Origin: Bosea sp. 124
GTDB lineage: Bacteria; Pseudomonadota; Alphaproteobacteria; Rhizobiales; Beijerinckiaceae
Assembly (NCBI RefSeq): GCF_003046175.1
Contig: NZ_PZZM01000001.1
Coordinates: 741,001 to 805,000, forward strand
Reading direction: 5' to 3'
DNA length: 64,000 nucleotides
Part shown: in pieces, positions 56,631 to 64,000 of the stretch
Layout of the letters: every line of letters starts with the position of its first letter
How positions within the stretch are numbered: position 1 is the stretch's first letter
Made by a program: the position numbers and the translations under genes
Notes under the pieces: generated by a model
The model's input: the letters and a program-made list of their open reading frames with translations, nothing else
Told to the model about the DNA's origin: nothing
Databases searched by the model: none

Positions 56631-57861
56631 AACGTGAAGCGGTCGATGCTATTGGGCAGCCACCTTCGGACAACGGCCGAAAGGCATCGGCGAACGGAAC
56701 AGTGGCGATCTGCTCGTAGAGATCCCAGGGCGCGCGCGTCTCACCCGGCTTCTTCACGCGAAACAGGTACATGTCGCGCTCGACCCGTCCGTCGCTCCGG
56801 ATCCTGCCGTTTTTCAACGTCGCATCATCGATGGGCAGGCTGCGCATTGTGGCCGCGACGGCTTTGGGCTCGTCGGTGCCGGCGGCTTGAATGGCCTTGA
56901 GGTAGTGCATCGTGGCGCTGTAGTCGCCCGCATTCATCATATTTGGCATCAGCTTGCGGCGAGCGAAGAAGCGCGTCGCGAATGAGCGCGTGTCATCCGA
57001 CTGGTCCCAGTAGAAGCCTTCGGTGAGCAGCATTCCCTGTGCGGCCTCAAGGCCCAGCGCATTCACATCGGTGATCATCAAGAGAAGACTGGCAAGGCTT
57101 TGCCCGCCGGCGCCGCCGACGATCCCGAACTCGCGGGCGGTCTTGACGGAATTGATCGTATCGTTGCCGCCGTTTGCCAGCCCGATGATCTTCGCACCAG
57201 ATGATTGCGCCTGAAGCAGATAGGACGAGAAGTCCGTCGAGTTGATCGGGGCACGGACCTTGCCCATCACCCGCCCGCCCGCCGCTTCCACGAAGCGGGA
57301 CGCGTCCCGCTCGAGTACGTGACCGAAGGAATAGTCCGCGGTCACGAAGAACCAGGAATCGCCGCCGTTCTTGACGCTGGCTGTGGCGAGCGTCTTCGCC
57401 AGGGCATAGGTGTCGTGCATCCAGTGAAAACCCGTCGGCGAACATGCCGGGCCGGTGAGATCCGAGGAGCCCGAGCTGGTTGCGATGTCCAGCTTTCCAT
57501 GCTCGCGCGCATATGACCGCACGGCGAGTGCGACGGAAGACGCGCCAAGCCCGACGATGACGTCGACGCCGTCCTGATCGTACCACCTTCGAGCGATCGC
57601 CGATCCGACATCGGGCTTGTTCTGATGATCTGCGGCTATGACCTCAACTTTTCGACCGAGCACAACGCCGCCAAAATCCTCGACGGCCATCTGCACCGCA
57701 ATCAGGCTCGATTGCCCGGTAATGTCCGCGTACGGACCTGACATATCGTTGAGAACGCCGATCTTGACGCCGTCGTTGGAGAGCTGGGCAGCGGATGGCG
57801 ATGCCGCGGCCGCCAGGATGAGCCATGCGGCGGCGAGCGATGCGAACTTCGACTTTGACAT
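56629..57861 (-). CDS. Branched-chain amino acid-type ABC substrate-binding protein
   Basis: The 410-aa periplasmic protein has a signal peptide (LAAAWLILAAAASPSAAQ) and the LivJ/Peripla_BP_6 pattern: VKIGVLNDMSGPYADITGQ, VEVIAADHQNKPDVGSAIAR and WFFVTADYSFGHVLERDA. It should bind an amino acid or amide. No permease or ATPase gene is in the cluster, so it must use a transporter from elsewhere or have lost it. A good AAGGAG precedes the start ATG. It is on the same strand as the dehydrogenase upstream of it, 75 nt away. Confidence 0.85.
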   Translation of the reverse strand: MSKSKFASLAAAWLILAAAASPSAAQLSNDGVKIGVLNDMSGPYADITGQSSLIAVQMAVEDFGGVVLGRKVEVIAADHQNKPDVGSAIARRWYDQDGVDVIVGLGASSVALAVRSYAREHGKLDIATSSGSSDLTGPACSPTGFHWMHDTYALAKTLATASVKNGGDSWFFVTADYSFGHVLERDASRFVEAAGGRVMGKVRAPINSTDFSSYLLQAQSSGAKIIGLANGGNDTINSVKTAREFGIVGGAGGQSLASLLLMITDVNALGLEAAQGMLLTEGFYWDQSDDTRSFATRFFARRKLMPNMMNAGDYSATMHYLKAIQAAGTDEPKAVAATMRSLPIDDATLKNGRIRSDGRVERDMYLFRVKKPGETRAPWDLYEQIATVPFADAFRPLSEGGCPIASTASR

Positions 57862-57936
57862 GAAGTGCTCCTTTGCGATGGACTCGGGTTGGTGAAATTC
57901 CGGCGCGCGCCGGCCGGCCTGGTAGTCGGTCGCCTG

Positions 57937-59007
57937 TCAGGCGGACATTCTGTTGCCGGGAGCGTTTGTTGAGGTCTCGATCAGTTCGAGGGCCATTGCA
58001 TCGGCCACATGCGACGGCGACCGTCCTGCAGCCTCGGCGCGATCCAGGACCGCTGCCAGACGATCAGGAATGCGGCGGACGCCATCGAGAACCTGGCCCT
58101 GGTCGTGCCCGAGATATTCCGCTGCGACGTTGATGATGCCGCCGGCATTCACGACGTAGTCGGGCGCATACAGGATGCCCCGGCTGCGCAGGCGCTCGTT
58201 ATCGGCATCCCCGGCAAGTTGGTTGTTCGCCGCGCCAACCACGACCGGCGCCTGAATCTCCGGTATCGTCTCCTGATTCAGCCCCCCTCCAAGCGCGCAG
58301 GGCGCGAAGATATCGACACGGCTGGCGTGAATCGCGTTCGGATCTGACACCTCTGCAGGGACACCCGTCAGCAGACGCTTGATGGCCTGCTGGTCGACGT
58401 CAGCGACCACCAGCTTCGCACCGCTTTGGTGCAATCTGCGACACAGGTCAGCGCCCACACTCCCGAGCCCTTGCACCGCGACCCGGCTGCCAGCGAGCGC
58501 AATTCCGCGACGGACCAGAACACGCTCGATGGAAAGGAAAACACCCAGGGCGGTCCAGGGCGACGGGTCACCGCCGGCAGCGGTTCCACGCGAGGGCAAT
58601 CCGAAAACAAACGGTGTGACGGACCGCACGACCTCCATGTCGCTCGGGGTCGTTCCAACGTCCTCCGCCGACAGATAATCGCCGTTGAGCTTATTGAGGA
58701 CGAGCCCAAACGAGCGAAAAATCGCCTCGCGATCGAACAGACCATGCGGGCGCCGGATCACGGCCTTGCCCCCTCCCAAAGGGAGCCCTGCCATCGCATT
58801 CTTGTAACTCATGCCGCGCGCGAGACGCCGCGCATCGCCAAGCATGCTGTCTTCGTCATCATAGCGCCAGAACCGGCACCCTCCGGTCGCGGGACCGAGC
58901 GCGAGGGAGTCGATGGCAATGACGCCGGACAGATCGCAGGTCGGGTCATCGAACCGGTAGAAGCGCTGGCCGTCCTGCTCCGACGTCCTGATCCGAAGCG
59001 TCGTCAC
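57937..59007 (-). CDS. Glu/Leu/Phe/Val dehydrogenase family protein
   Basis: The 356-aa enzyme has the amino acid dehydrogenase signature MSYKNAMAGLPLGGGKAVI with the two catalytic Lys, ALGPATGGCRFW for substrate binding, and the NAD motif VAVQGLGSVGADLCRRL. Its length (about 350) matches leucine/phenylalanine/valine dehydrogenases rather than glutamate dehydrogenase. It deaminates an L-amino acid to a 2-oxo acid with NAD. Its start overlaps the stop of the DJ-1-like gene (ATGA), so the two are co-translated and probably act in one pathway. Confidence 0.87.
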   Translation of the reverse strand: MTTLRIRTSEQDGQRFYRFDDPTCDLSGVIAIDSLALGPATGGCRFWRYDDEDSMLGDARRLARGMSYKNAMAGLPLGGGKAVIRRPHGLFDREAIFRSFGLVLNKLNGDYLSAEDVGTTPSDMEVVRSVTPFVFGLPSRGTAAGGDPSPWTALGVFLSIERVLVRRGIALAGSRVAVQGLGSVGADLCRRLHQSGAKLVVADVDQQAIKRLLTGVPAEVSDPNAIHASRVDIFAPCALGGGLNQETIPEIQAPVVVGAANNQLAGDADNERLRSRGILYAPDYVVNAGGIINVAAEYLGHDQGQVLDGVRRIPDRLAAVLDRAEAAGRSPSHVADAMALELIETSTNAPGNRMSA

Positions 59008-59768
59008 AGCGCCCCACCATCGGCCGAGGCCAGGTCCGGATCGTGCCGGTGGAGACCGAAGCCGCCATCTCGCAGGCGAGCGACGGCTCGCTCGCTCGAG
59101 CGCAGCCTTTCCTCGAGCATCGGACGCGCGGATTCACGAATAGCTGCCAGCAATTCGGCAGGGGCGTTTCGCTCGGTGATATCGAATGGTGGCTGCGGAT
59201 CGTATTCCAGCATCAACTGAAGACGTTTGGCGACATCCTCTCCGCAGAGTTCGGCTGCAACGCGGAACGCGAAGTCGATGCCTGCCGTCACGCCGCCGCC
59301 CGATATGCGATTGCGATCCACGACGATGCGTTCAGCGACGGGAACTGCGCCCAATACCTCCAATTGATCGCGCGAGAGCCAATGACATGCAGATTTGTAG
59401 CCGGTTAGAAGCCCGGCCCCGGCCAGAATAAGGCTGCCAGCGCATACCGATGTCACGTAGCGAGCGGTCACGCCGGCCCGCGCCACGAAGCCCATGATCT
59501 CGGGATCGTCCATCAGCGCCATCTGCCCGGGGCCGCCGCCGACGCAGAGAACGTCGAGCTTCGGACAGTCGTCGAACGCGGTTGTCGGCATCAGAGTGAG
59601 ACCGACATCGCTCGTGATCGGCTCGATGCGTTTCCAGAGCAGATGTATCCGCGCTCCCGGAAGACGCGCCAACACCTCAAAAGGACCCGTGACATCCAGC
59701 TGGGTCATGCCGGGAAAGAACAGAAGTCCGATTTCCAACGTAGCTTTACTCAAGGATGCCTCCGTCAT
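59004..59768 (-). CDS. DJ-1/PfpI family protein, isonitrile hydratase-like
   Basis: The 254-aa protein strongly resembles isonitrile hydratase (InhA) of pseudomonads over its length: EIGLLFFPGMTQLDVTGPFE, PKLDVLCVGGGPG, RYVTSVCAGSLILAGAGLL and GGGVTAGIDFAFRVAAEL. The reaction is isonitrile plus water to N-substituted formamide. Asp25 and nucleophile Cys109 are 84 apart, as in InhA (Asp17, Cys101 by my recall), but the following Thr is Ala110. The ATG at 59768 is chosen; in-frame starts upstream would run into the divergent regulator's promoter. It heads the operon with the amino acid dehydrogenase. Confidence 0.8.
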   Translation of the reverse strand: MTEASLSKATLEIGLLFFPGMTQLDVTGPFEVLARLPGARIHLLWKRIEPITSDVGLTLMPTTAFDDCPKLDVLCVGGGPGQMALMDDPEIMGFVARAGVTARYVTSVCAGSLILAGAGLLTGYKSACHWLSRDQLEVLGAVPVAERIVVDRNRISGGGVTAGIDFAFRVAAELCGEDVAKRLQLMLEYDPQPPFDITERNAPAELLAAIRESARPMLEERLRSSERAVARLRDGGFGLHRHDPDLASADGGAL

Positions 59769-59805
59769 TGCTGCGGCCTGATCTTTGAGCATGACAAGCA
59801 TCGGC

Positions 59806-59831
59806 GGAAACGACATTCTGCCCTCGTTTCC
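59806..59831. promoter_or_regulatory. Inverted repeat in divergent promoter
   Basis: GGAAACGA at 59806-59813 and TCGTTTCC at 59824-59831 are perfect 8-bp arms with a 10-nt spacer, between the DJ-1-like gene (minus) and the GlxA-type regulator (plus). It is the best candidate operator for the regulator and supports a regulator start downstream of it. Confidence 0.55.
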
Positions 59832-59841
59832 TGCCAAGCGG

Positions 59842-60867
59842 ATGATCGCTGCCATGGAGGACGGCTTGTTCCAGCATAACGTCGTCTTCGTCGTGTTTCC
59901 CGGTGCGATGTTGCTCGACCTGGCGGGCCCACTGGCGGCGTTCGAGCTGTCCTGCGAAACCGCTGGCGGCGAGATCGCGCCCTATCGGCTGACCGTGGCG
60001 TCCGCGGCTGGCGGACTTGTCAGGACGTCATCGGGAATTGAGCTCATGAGCCGGTCGCTCGCTGACATCCGCGACGTCGACACGCTGATCGTCGTTGGCG
60101 GCCTGGGAGTCCATGAGGCGGCAAGCCAGCCGCTGCTCGTCGATTGGCTGTCTGCTCGCGCCGAGGAAATTCGGCGGATTTGCTCGGTGTGCACGGGCGC
60201 ATTCATTCTGGCCGCGGCGGGACTACTCGGTCGTCGAAAAGTCGTTACGCATTGGGGGTCCTGCAAACTTCTACAGGACCGCTACCCTGACGTTATTGTA
60301 TCGCCGGACGCAATCTATGAGCGCGACGGCCCAATCTGGACGTCGGCAGGCGTGACTGCCGGGATCGACCTCGCACTCGCCCTGATCGAGGAAGATCGGG
60401 GTCATGCCGAAGCGATCCGCGTTGCGAAGAGGCTGGTCGTCTTCATGAAACGAGCCGGGGGCCAGACGCAGTTCAGCGTGCCTCTGGTTCTGCAGGAAGC
60501 GGATGACGGCGGCTTCGAGACCCTGCACAGCTGGATGCAGGACCATCTCGGCGATGACCTGCGGGTCGACGTCCTGGCTGCACGGGTCGCCATGAGTCCT
60601 CGCACCTTCGCGCGCTTATACTTTGCGCGAACCGGCCGAACGCCGGCGAAGGTTGTCGAAGAGCTGCGATTGGAATCTGCGCGCCGCGCTCTCGAAGAAA
60701 CCCGGCAGAGCATCAAGGAGATCGCAACCCGCAACGGCTTTGTCGATGAGGAGAGGATGAGGAGGGCTTTCCGCCGGCGACTTAGCGTCAGCCCTCAAGA
60801 TTACAGGGGCAAGTTCGGAACAGGTGAGACGAGACATCGCGTCGCCGAGAACATGACATCGGATTGA
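59842..60867 (+). CDS. GlxA-family AraC-type regulator with DJ-1/PfpI domain
   Basis: The 341-aa protein (from ATG 59842; 59785 and 59854 are alternatives) has an N-terminal DJ-1/PfpI domain (VFVVFPGAMLLDLAGPLAAF, SVCTGAFILAAAGLLGRRK) and a C-terminal AraC double helix-turn-helix (LRVDVLAARVAMSPRTFARL, RRALEETRQSIKEIATRNGF). GlxA relatives control glycine betaine, carnitine and arginine catabolism. The DJ-1 part, which keeps a Cys, probably binds the inducer. Being divergent from an isonitrile-hydratase-like enzyme that shares its fold, it is the likely pathway regulator. Confidence 0.87.
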   Translation: MIAAMEDGLFQHNVVFVVFPGAMLLDLAGPLAAFELSCETAGGEIAPYRLTVASAAGGLVRTSSGIELMSRSLADIRDVDTLIVVGGLGVHEAASQPLLVDWLSARAEEIRRICSVCTGAFILAAAGLLGRRKVVTHWGSCKLLQDRYPDVIVSPDAIYERDGPIWTSAGVTAGIDLALALIEEDRGHAEAIRVAKRLVVFMKRAGGQTQFSVPLVLQEADDGGFETLHSWMQDHLGDDLRVDVLAARVAMSPRTFARLYFARTGRTPAKVVEELRLESARRALEETRQSIKEIATRNGFVDEERMRRAFRRRLSVSPQDYRGKFGTGETRHRVAENMTSD

Positions 60868-60932
60868 TCGGCCATAGCGCGACGCTTTATCGTTGCTCCA
60901 CGATTCCGGTCAGCGAGCGGCCAGCTGGCGCG

Positions 60933-61322
60933 ATGACCGACATTGCGCACGCAGCAGCGGGCCGCCACGTTGTCGCACCGGCAACCCATGCGGCATATCT
61001 TGCGCTCATGCTAGACTGGGCCCATGGGGATCGACTGCTTGCACTGATGCAATGGGGTCGCACGGCACTGGCCGTGATGCTGGCCTATGCGATTCTGCCG
61101 CAGCCGATGCTGGCGTCACTCGCCATGGCGCAGGTGGGTGACCACTCGTCCATCGAGCGAATGCTGCTGGTGATCTGCAGCCCGTTTGGTGACGGACAAA
61201 CCGATGATACGTCGCAGGCTGTGCACGTATCTCCTTGTTGCCTGGTCTCTCAGAGGGCCGTCCTCGATCATCCCGAGGTGCAGGCGCTTCTCATCGATTG
61301 GCTGCCCTCGCTGGAGTCCTGA
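60933..61322 (+). CDS. Small DUF2946-like protein
   Basis: The 129-aa frame has a signal-like hydrophobic stretch (WGRTALAVMLAYAILPQPML) and then MLLVICSPFGDGQ and VHVSPCCLVSQR. The ICS..G and CCLxS pattern recalls DUF2946 proteins, which often sit beside TonB-dependent metal receptors. The next visible feature is indeed a receptor-like fragment. The match is weak and the start is uncertain; it may itself be decayed. No clear ribosome site was found. Confidence 0.4.
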   Translation: MTDIAHAAAGRHVVAPATHAAYLALMLDWAHGDRLLALMQWGRTALAVMLAYAILPQPMLASLAMAQVGDHSSIERMLLVICSPFGDGQTDDTSQAVHVSPCCLVSQRAVLDHPEVQALLIDWLPSLES

Positions 61323-61463
61323 GCACGGCGGTGCGCTACCGGGCGCTCCTCTCCGTGCAGGCGCCACCACAACGACAGGCGGCGCCACCGCCGGCTCACG
61401 CACCGCCCTCGAAGGTTTGACGTCCTTTCGCCAAGACGATCCAAGCCTTCGAGGAACATCAAC

Positions 61464-61697
61464 ATGTCCATCAAGCCGACGGCCGGCGCCACGTGCGCGG
61501 TCGCCTTGTCATGCGTCGTGCCCTTTGCATTCGTGGCCCACGCGCAGCAGCCTCCCGCCATTGAGCTCGACACGATCACGGTTCGACGCCAGCACGCCCG
61601 CCACCGTGCGGGAGCCGGTGGTCAAGATGATGACCGATATGTTGGCGGCTTCGTCGCCGAGGCGATCACAGTTGGGAAGTCCGTGCTCGCACGTTGA
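61464..61697 (+). pseudogene. TonB-dependent receptor N-terminal remnant
   Basis: The 77-codon frame begins with a signal peptide (GATCAVALSCVVPFAFVAHA), then QQPPAIELDTITV, which looks like the TonB box, and ends after YVGGFVAEAITVGKS, which resembles the plug-domain entry of siderophore receptors. It stops where several hundred residues of plug and barrel should follow, and the middle looks shifted. It is a broken receptor gene or a short remnant. Confidence 0.45.
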
Positions 61698-62001
61698 GGG
61701 CACGGTTGGCTGATGCGCAGCGCGTGCTCGCCGTGCATCCCCTCCATTTGGCCTGCTGCCGGCTTCCAGGACCTTGCGATTGGGTGCCCCGACGACGTCG
61801 CTAGCCGCCAGCGGTGTCCGCCCTGTCCGCTGAAGCGATGAAACGGGCGGAGCGGACGGGGAGGCGAGGCGGGCCTCAAGCGCATTTTTGAAACGTGCTC
61901 ATCCGCGTCCCGTCCGTTCCCTCGCGCTCGAATTCGATCGCGACGCCATTGGTGCGCAGCACGAGTGCCAAGCGACGCAGGCTTGCCGTTTGACACGCAT
62001 C

Positions 62002-62506
62002 GTCGCGGAAGCGATGCGTGCCTATGCGGAGGAGACCAGCAGGCTGAACTGGGAGCGGCGTTCCGATAGCGATGCCTGGAAAACAGGGCTCTCAAAAGTC
62101 GAGAAGCAGATCGCGCCGATCGTCGAGTCGATCGCAGACGGCATGTACCATCCGTCGATAAGGGGGATAATGACCGGTCTGGAAGCCGGCGAGGAGGAGT
62201 AGCCGCCCTGCTCGCGGATGCGCCGGCGGACACGCCAGACATTGCGTAGAGTGCAGCCGCGATCTATGCGATCAAGGCGCGGCCCTGGCGGCAGCCTTCA
62301 AACAGCCCTGTGAGCAGCACGAGGCGGCGGAAGCCCTGCGGATGCAAATGGAGAAGAGCGTGCTGAGGCCGGGCTCGCGGCGAGGCGAGGTCTTCGCAAG
62401 ACTGCGCGGCGAGTTGGGCACGATCCTAGACTGGGCGGCACGGCAGGCTATTGGAAAGGCGCCACGCGCAAAAAGCCCTCGCAGCGGAGCTGCGAGGGCT
62501 TTTTGA
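62002..62506 (+). pseudogene. Large serine recombinase C-terminal remnant
   Basis: Two adjacent frames match the C-terminal part of resolvase/recombinase-family proteins. The first is 62002-62202 (AYAEETSRLNWERRSDSD, KVEKQIAPIVESIADGM, the coiled-coil). The second is about 62290-62506 (HEAAEALRMQMEKSVLRPG, RGEVFARLRGELGTILDWAA). Frameshifts and stops near 62202 and 62246 separate them, and no catalytic N-terminal domain is present. The last codons run into a terminator hairpin. It is an inactive remnant of an integrated element. Confidence 0.65.
62470..62504 (-). terminator. Strong intrinsic terminator beside tRNA scar
   Basis: AAAAAGCCCTCGCAG at 62470-62484 pairs perfectly with CTGCGAGGGCTTTTT at 62490-62504 around CGGAG. 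The A/T flanks let it work in both directions. On the minus strand it directly follows the tRNA-fMet 3' remnant, as a tRNA terminator would. Confidence 0.85.
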
Positions 62507-62511
62507 ATGGT

Positions 62512-62524
62512 TGGTTGCGGGGGC
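62512..62524 (-). other. tRNA-fMet 3'-end remnant (probable attachment site)
   Basis: The minus strand of 62512-62524 reads GCCCCCGCAACCA, identical to the last 13 nt of bacterial initiator tRNA genes including CCA. The tRNA body is absent: bases to the right diverge at once. It looks like the short duplicated end left when an element integrates into a tRNA gene. Confidence 0.6.
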
Positions 62525-62604
62525 GTGAAACCACCGACAATTGTTTTGTCGACTAATGGGATGTCGCCGTTCTCGAGCGCTCATCTGGTCGCCCTCGGAA
62601 AGGT

Positions 62605-64000
62605 TGTGTGCAGGGCGGTGACAAAACCATCCAATGAAGCGCCGTCGTTTGTGCTGGCGCGGGCGGCGTAAAAGCCATCCATTTGGATAGGCTGATCCCT
62701 TTTGGGGTTGGCGGGGATGTTCGCGGTGGAGGTCTACGCGGCGGTTCGGCAGTTCGTGTTCAATCAGGGGAAGAGCCGCCGGGAGGCGGCGCGTGTTTTT
62801 GGTCTGAGCCGCGAGACGATTGCGAAGATGTGCCGGTTCTCGCTGCCGCCGGGGTACACGCGAACGAAGCCTGCCGGGAAGCCGAAGTTGGGTCCGTTGC
62901 TGCCGGTGATCGACGCAATCCTGGAGGCTGACCGGAGCGCGCCGGTGAAGCAGCGCCATACGGCCAAGCGGATCTTCGAGCGCCTGCGCGACGAGCATGG
63001 TTTCGCTGGCGGCTACACGGTGGTGAAGGATTACGTGCGGATCGGCCGGGCGCGTGGGCGCGAGACCTTCGTGCCGCTGGCGCATCCGCCGGGACACGCC
63101 CAGGTGGATTTCGGCGAGGCGATCGCGGTGATTGGCGGGGTTCGGCAGAAGATCCATTTCTTCTGCATGGACCTGCCGCAGTCGGACGCCTGCTTCGTGA
63201 AGGCCTATCCCCGCGAGACGACGGAAGCGTTCCTGGACGGCCATGTCTCGGCCTTCGGCTTCTTCGAAGGGGTGCCGCTGTCGATCCTGTACGACAACAC
63301 GCGCATCGCGGTGGCGAAGATCTGCGGCGACGGCAAGCGCGAGCGAACCCGCGCCTTCACCGAGCTGGTCAGCCATTATCTGTTCCGGGATCGCTTCGGC
63401 CGTCCAGGCAAGGGCAACGACAAGGGCAAGGTCGAGGGCCTGGTGAAGTACGCCCGCTCCAACTTCATGACGCCGATCCCGGTGGTGGCAAGCTTTGAGG
63501 CGCTGAACGCCAGGCTGGCTGAGCGTTGCCGTCTCCGGCAGGGGGAACGAGCCGGGCGGCATGCCGGGACGATCGGAGAACGGCTTGTCGCCGATCTGGC
63601 GGCGTTGCGCGACCTGCCGGCCGTGCCGCTGGAGCCGTGCGAGAAGCGCAGCGCGCGGGTCTCCTCGACCGCATTGGTGCGCTACCGCTCAAACGATTAC
63701 TCCGTGCCCACAGCTTACGGCTTTCAGGATGTCGTGGTGAAGGGCTTCGTCGATGCGGTCGTGATCCTGTGCGGTGGCGCCGAGATTGCCCGTCACCCGC
63801 GCTGCTATGGCGAAGGCGTGTTCGTCTCCAACCCACTGCATTATCTCGCCCTGATCGAGACCAAGCCCAATGCGCTCGACCAGGCGGCGGCGCTCCAGGG
63901 CTGGGATCTGCCCGAGGCCTTCCAGCACCTGCGCCATCTGCTGGAGGCGCGCATGGGCAACCGTGGCAAGCGCGAGTTCATCCAGGTGCTGCGGCTGATG
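62605..64000 (+). mobile_element. IS21-family insertion sequence, left part
   Basis: The left end is near TGTGCAGGGCGGTG at about 62605-62618. Two similar internal terminal repeats (ACAAAACCATCCAA at 62621-62634 and TAAAAGCCATCCA at 62669-62681) are typical of IS21 ends. The element carries istA and continues past the window, so the right end and istB are not seen. Confidence 0.75.
62718..64000 (+). CDS. istA: IS21-family transposase IstA, 3' end outside window
   Basis: The frame is open from ATG 62718 to the window end (over 425 residues). It has an N-terminal helix-turn-helix (SRREAARVFGLSRETIAK) and the DDE core: D in HAQVDFGEA, D in ILYDNTRIAV and E in GNDKGKVEGLVKYA, all intact. The C-terminal region (YRSNDYSVPTAYGFQDV) matches IstA as well. 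The gene looks undamaged over the visible part, unlike the IS at 53.3 kb. It catalyses transposition together with the ATPase IstB, expected downstream. Confidence 0.9.

Overview
The window is high-GC DNA with short gaps, many 1-4 nt gene overlaps and GTG starts. The gene families point to a Hyphomicrobiales (Rhizobiales) alphaproteobacterium: a CycM-type membrane cytochrome c, a UPF0262/DUF2948/hisD/murA block, a DUF6460-like protein beside pyrD, and a ligase-associated Lhr/MPE/exonuclease set. A Bosea-like genus would fit, but that is inference from gene content.

Layout. 1-3.7 kb: a secreted protein fragment, then acyl-CoA dehydrogenase and 3-hydroxyisobutyrate dehydrogenase (valine catabolism), then NudC. 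3.7-6 kb (minus): glyoxalase-like protein, prephenate dehydratase and KdsB. 6.2-14.2 kb (plus): cytochrome c, then a YejABEF-type peptide ABC operon that contains an undescribed 71-aa gene and ends in deoB. 14.2-16 kb (minus): a six-TM chemoreceptor with a small partner. 16.2-20.5 kb (minus): murA-DUF2948-hisD-UPF0262-phosphatase, headed by a 54-aa basic protein. 21-27.5 kb (plus): a DSF-synthase (RpfF)-like crotonase, a GGDEF-EAL protein, a flavoprotein lacking its redox cysteines, and a sensor kinase. 27.5-34.8 kb: an S24 repressor-like regulator, DUF952, pyrD, a LuxR-type response regulator, a two-part sodium:solute symporter and small membrane proteins. 34.8-43.2 kb: the DNA ligase, exonuclease, helicase and phosphoesterase repair set, split by unrelated genes. 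A tRNA-Thr(GGT) follows. 43.8-52.7 kb: an accessory uptake and catabolism region with an IclR regulator, a NitT/TauT-type ABC transporter, an SDR, a cyclase and a TRAP transporter. A perfect match to the E. coli IclR operator consensus lies in the divergent promoter.

52.7-64 kb is a mosaic of mobile DNA and cargo. It holds a beta-lactamase-like gene fragment cut by a decayed IS5-type element, then a catabolic cluster: amidohydrolase, G3E GTPase, solute-binding protein, Leu/Glu-type dehydrogenase, isonitrile-hydratase-like DJ-1 protein and a divergent GlxA-type regulator. After that come remnants of a TonB receptor and a serine recombinase, a 13-nt scar of a tRNA-fMet 3' end beside a strong terminator, and an IS21-family element running off the end.

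The most interesting candidates are the isonitrile-type catabolic cluster at 54-61 kb, the RpfF-like protein with a conservative active-site change beside a c-di-GMP enzyme, and the small gene inside the peptide-transporter operon. All functions are inferred from sequence reading alone; no database search was run.
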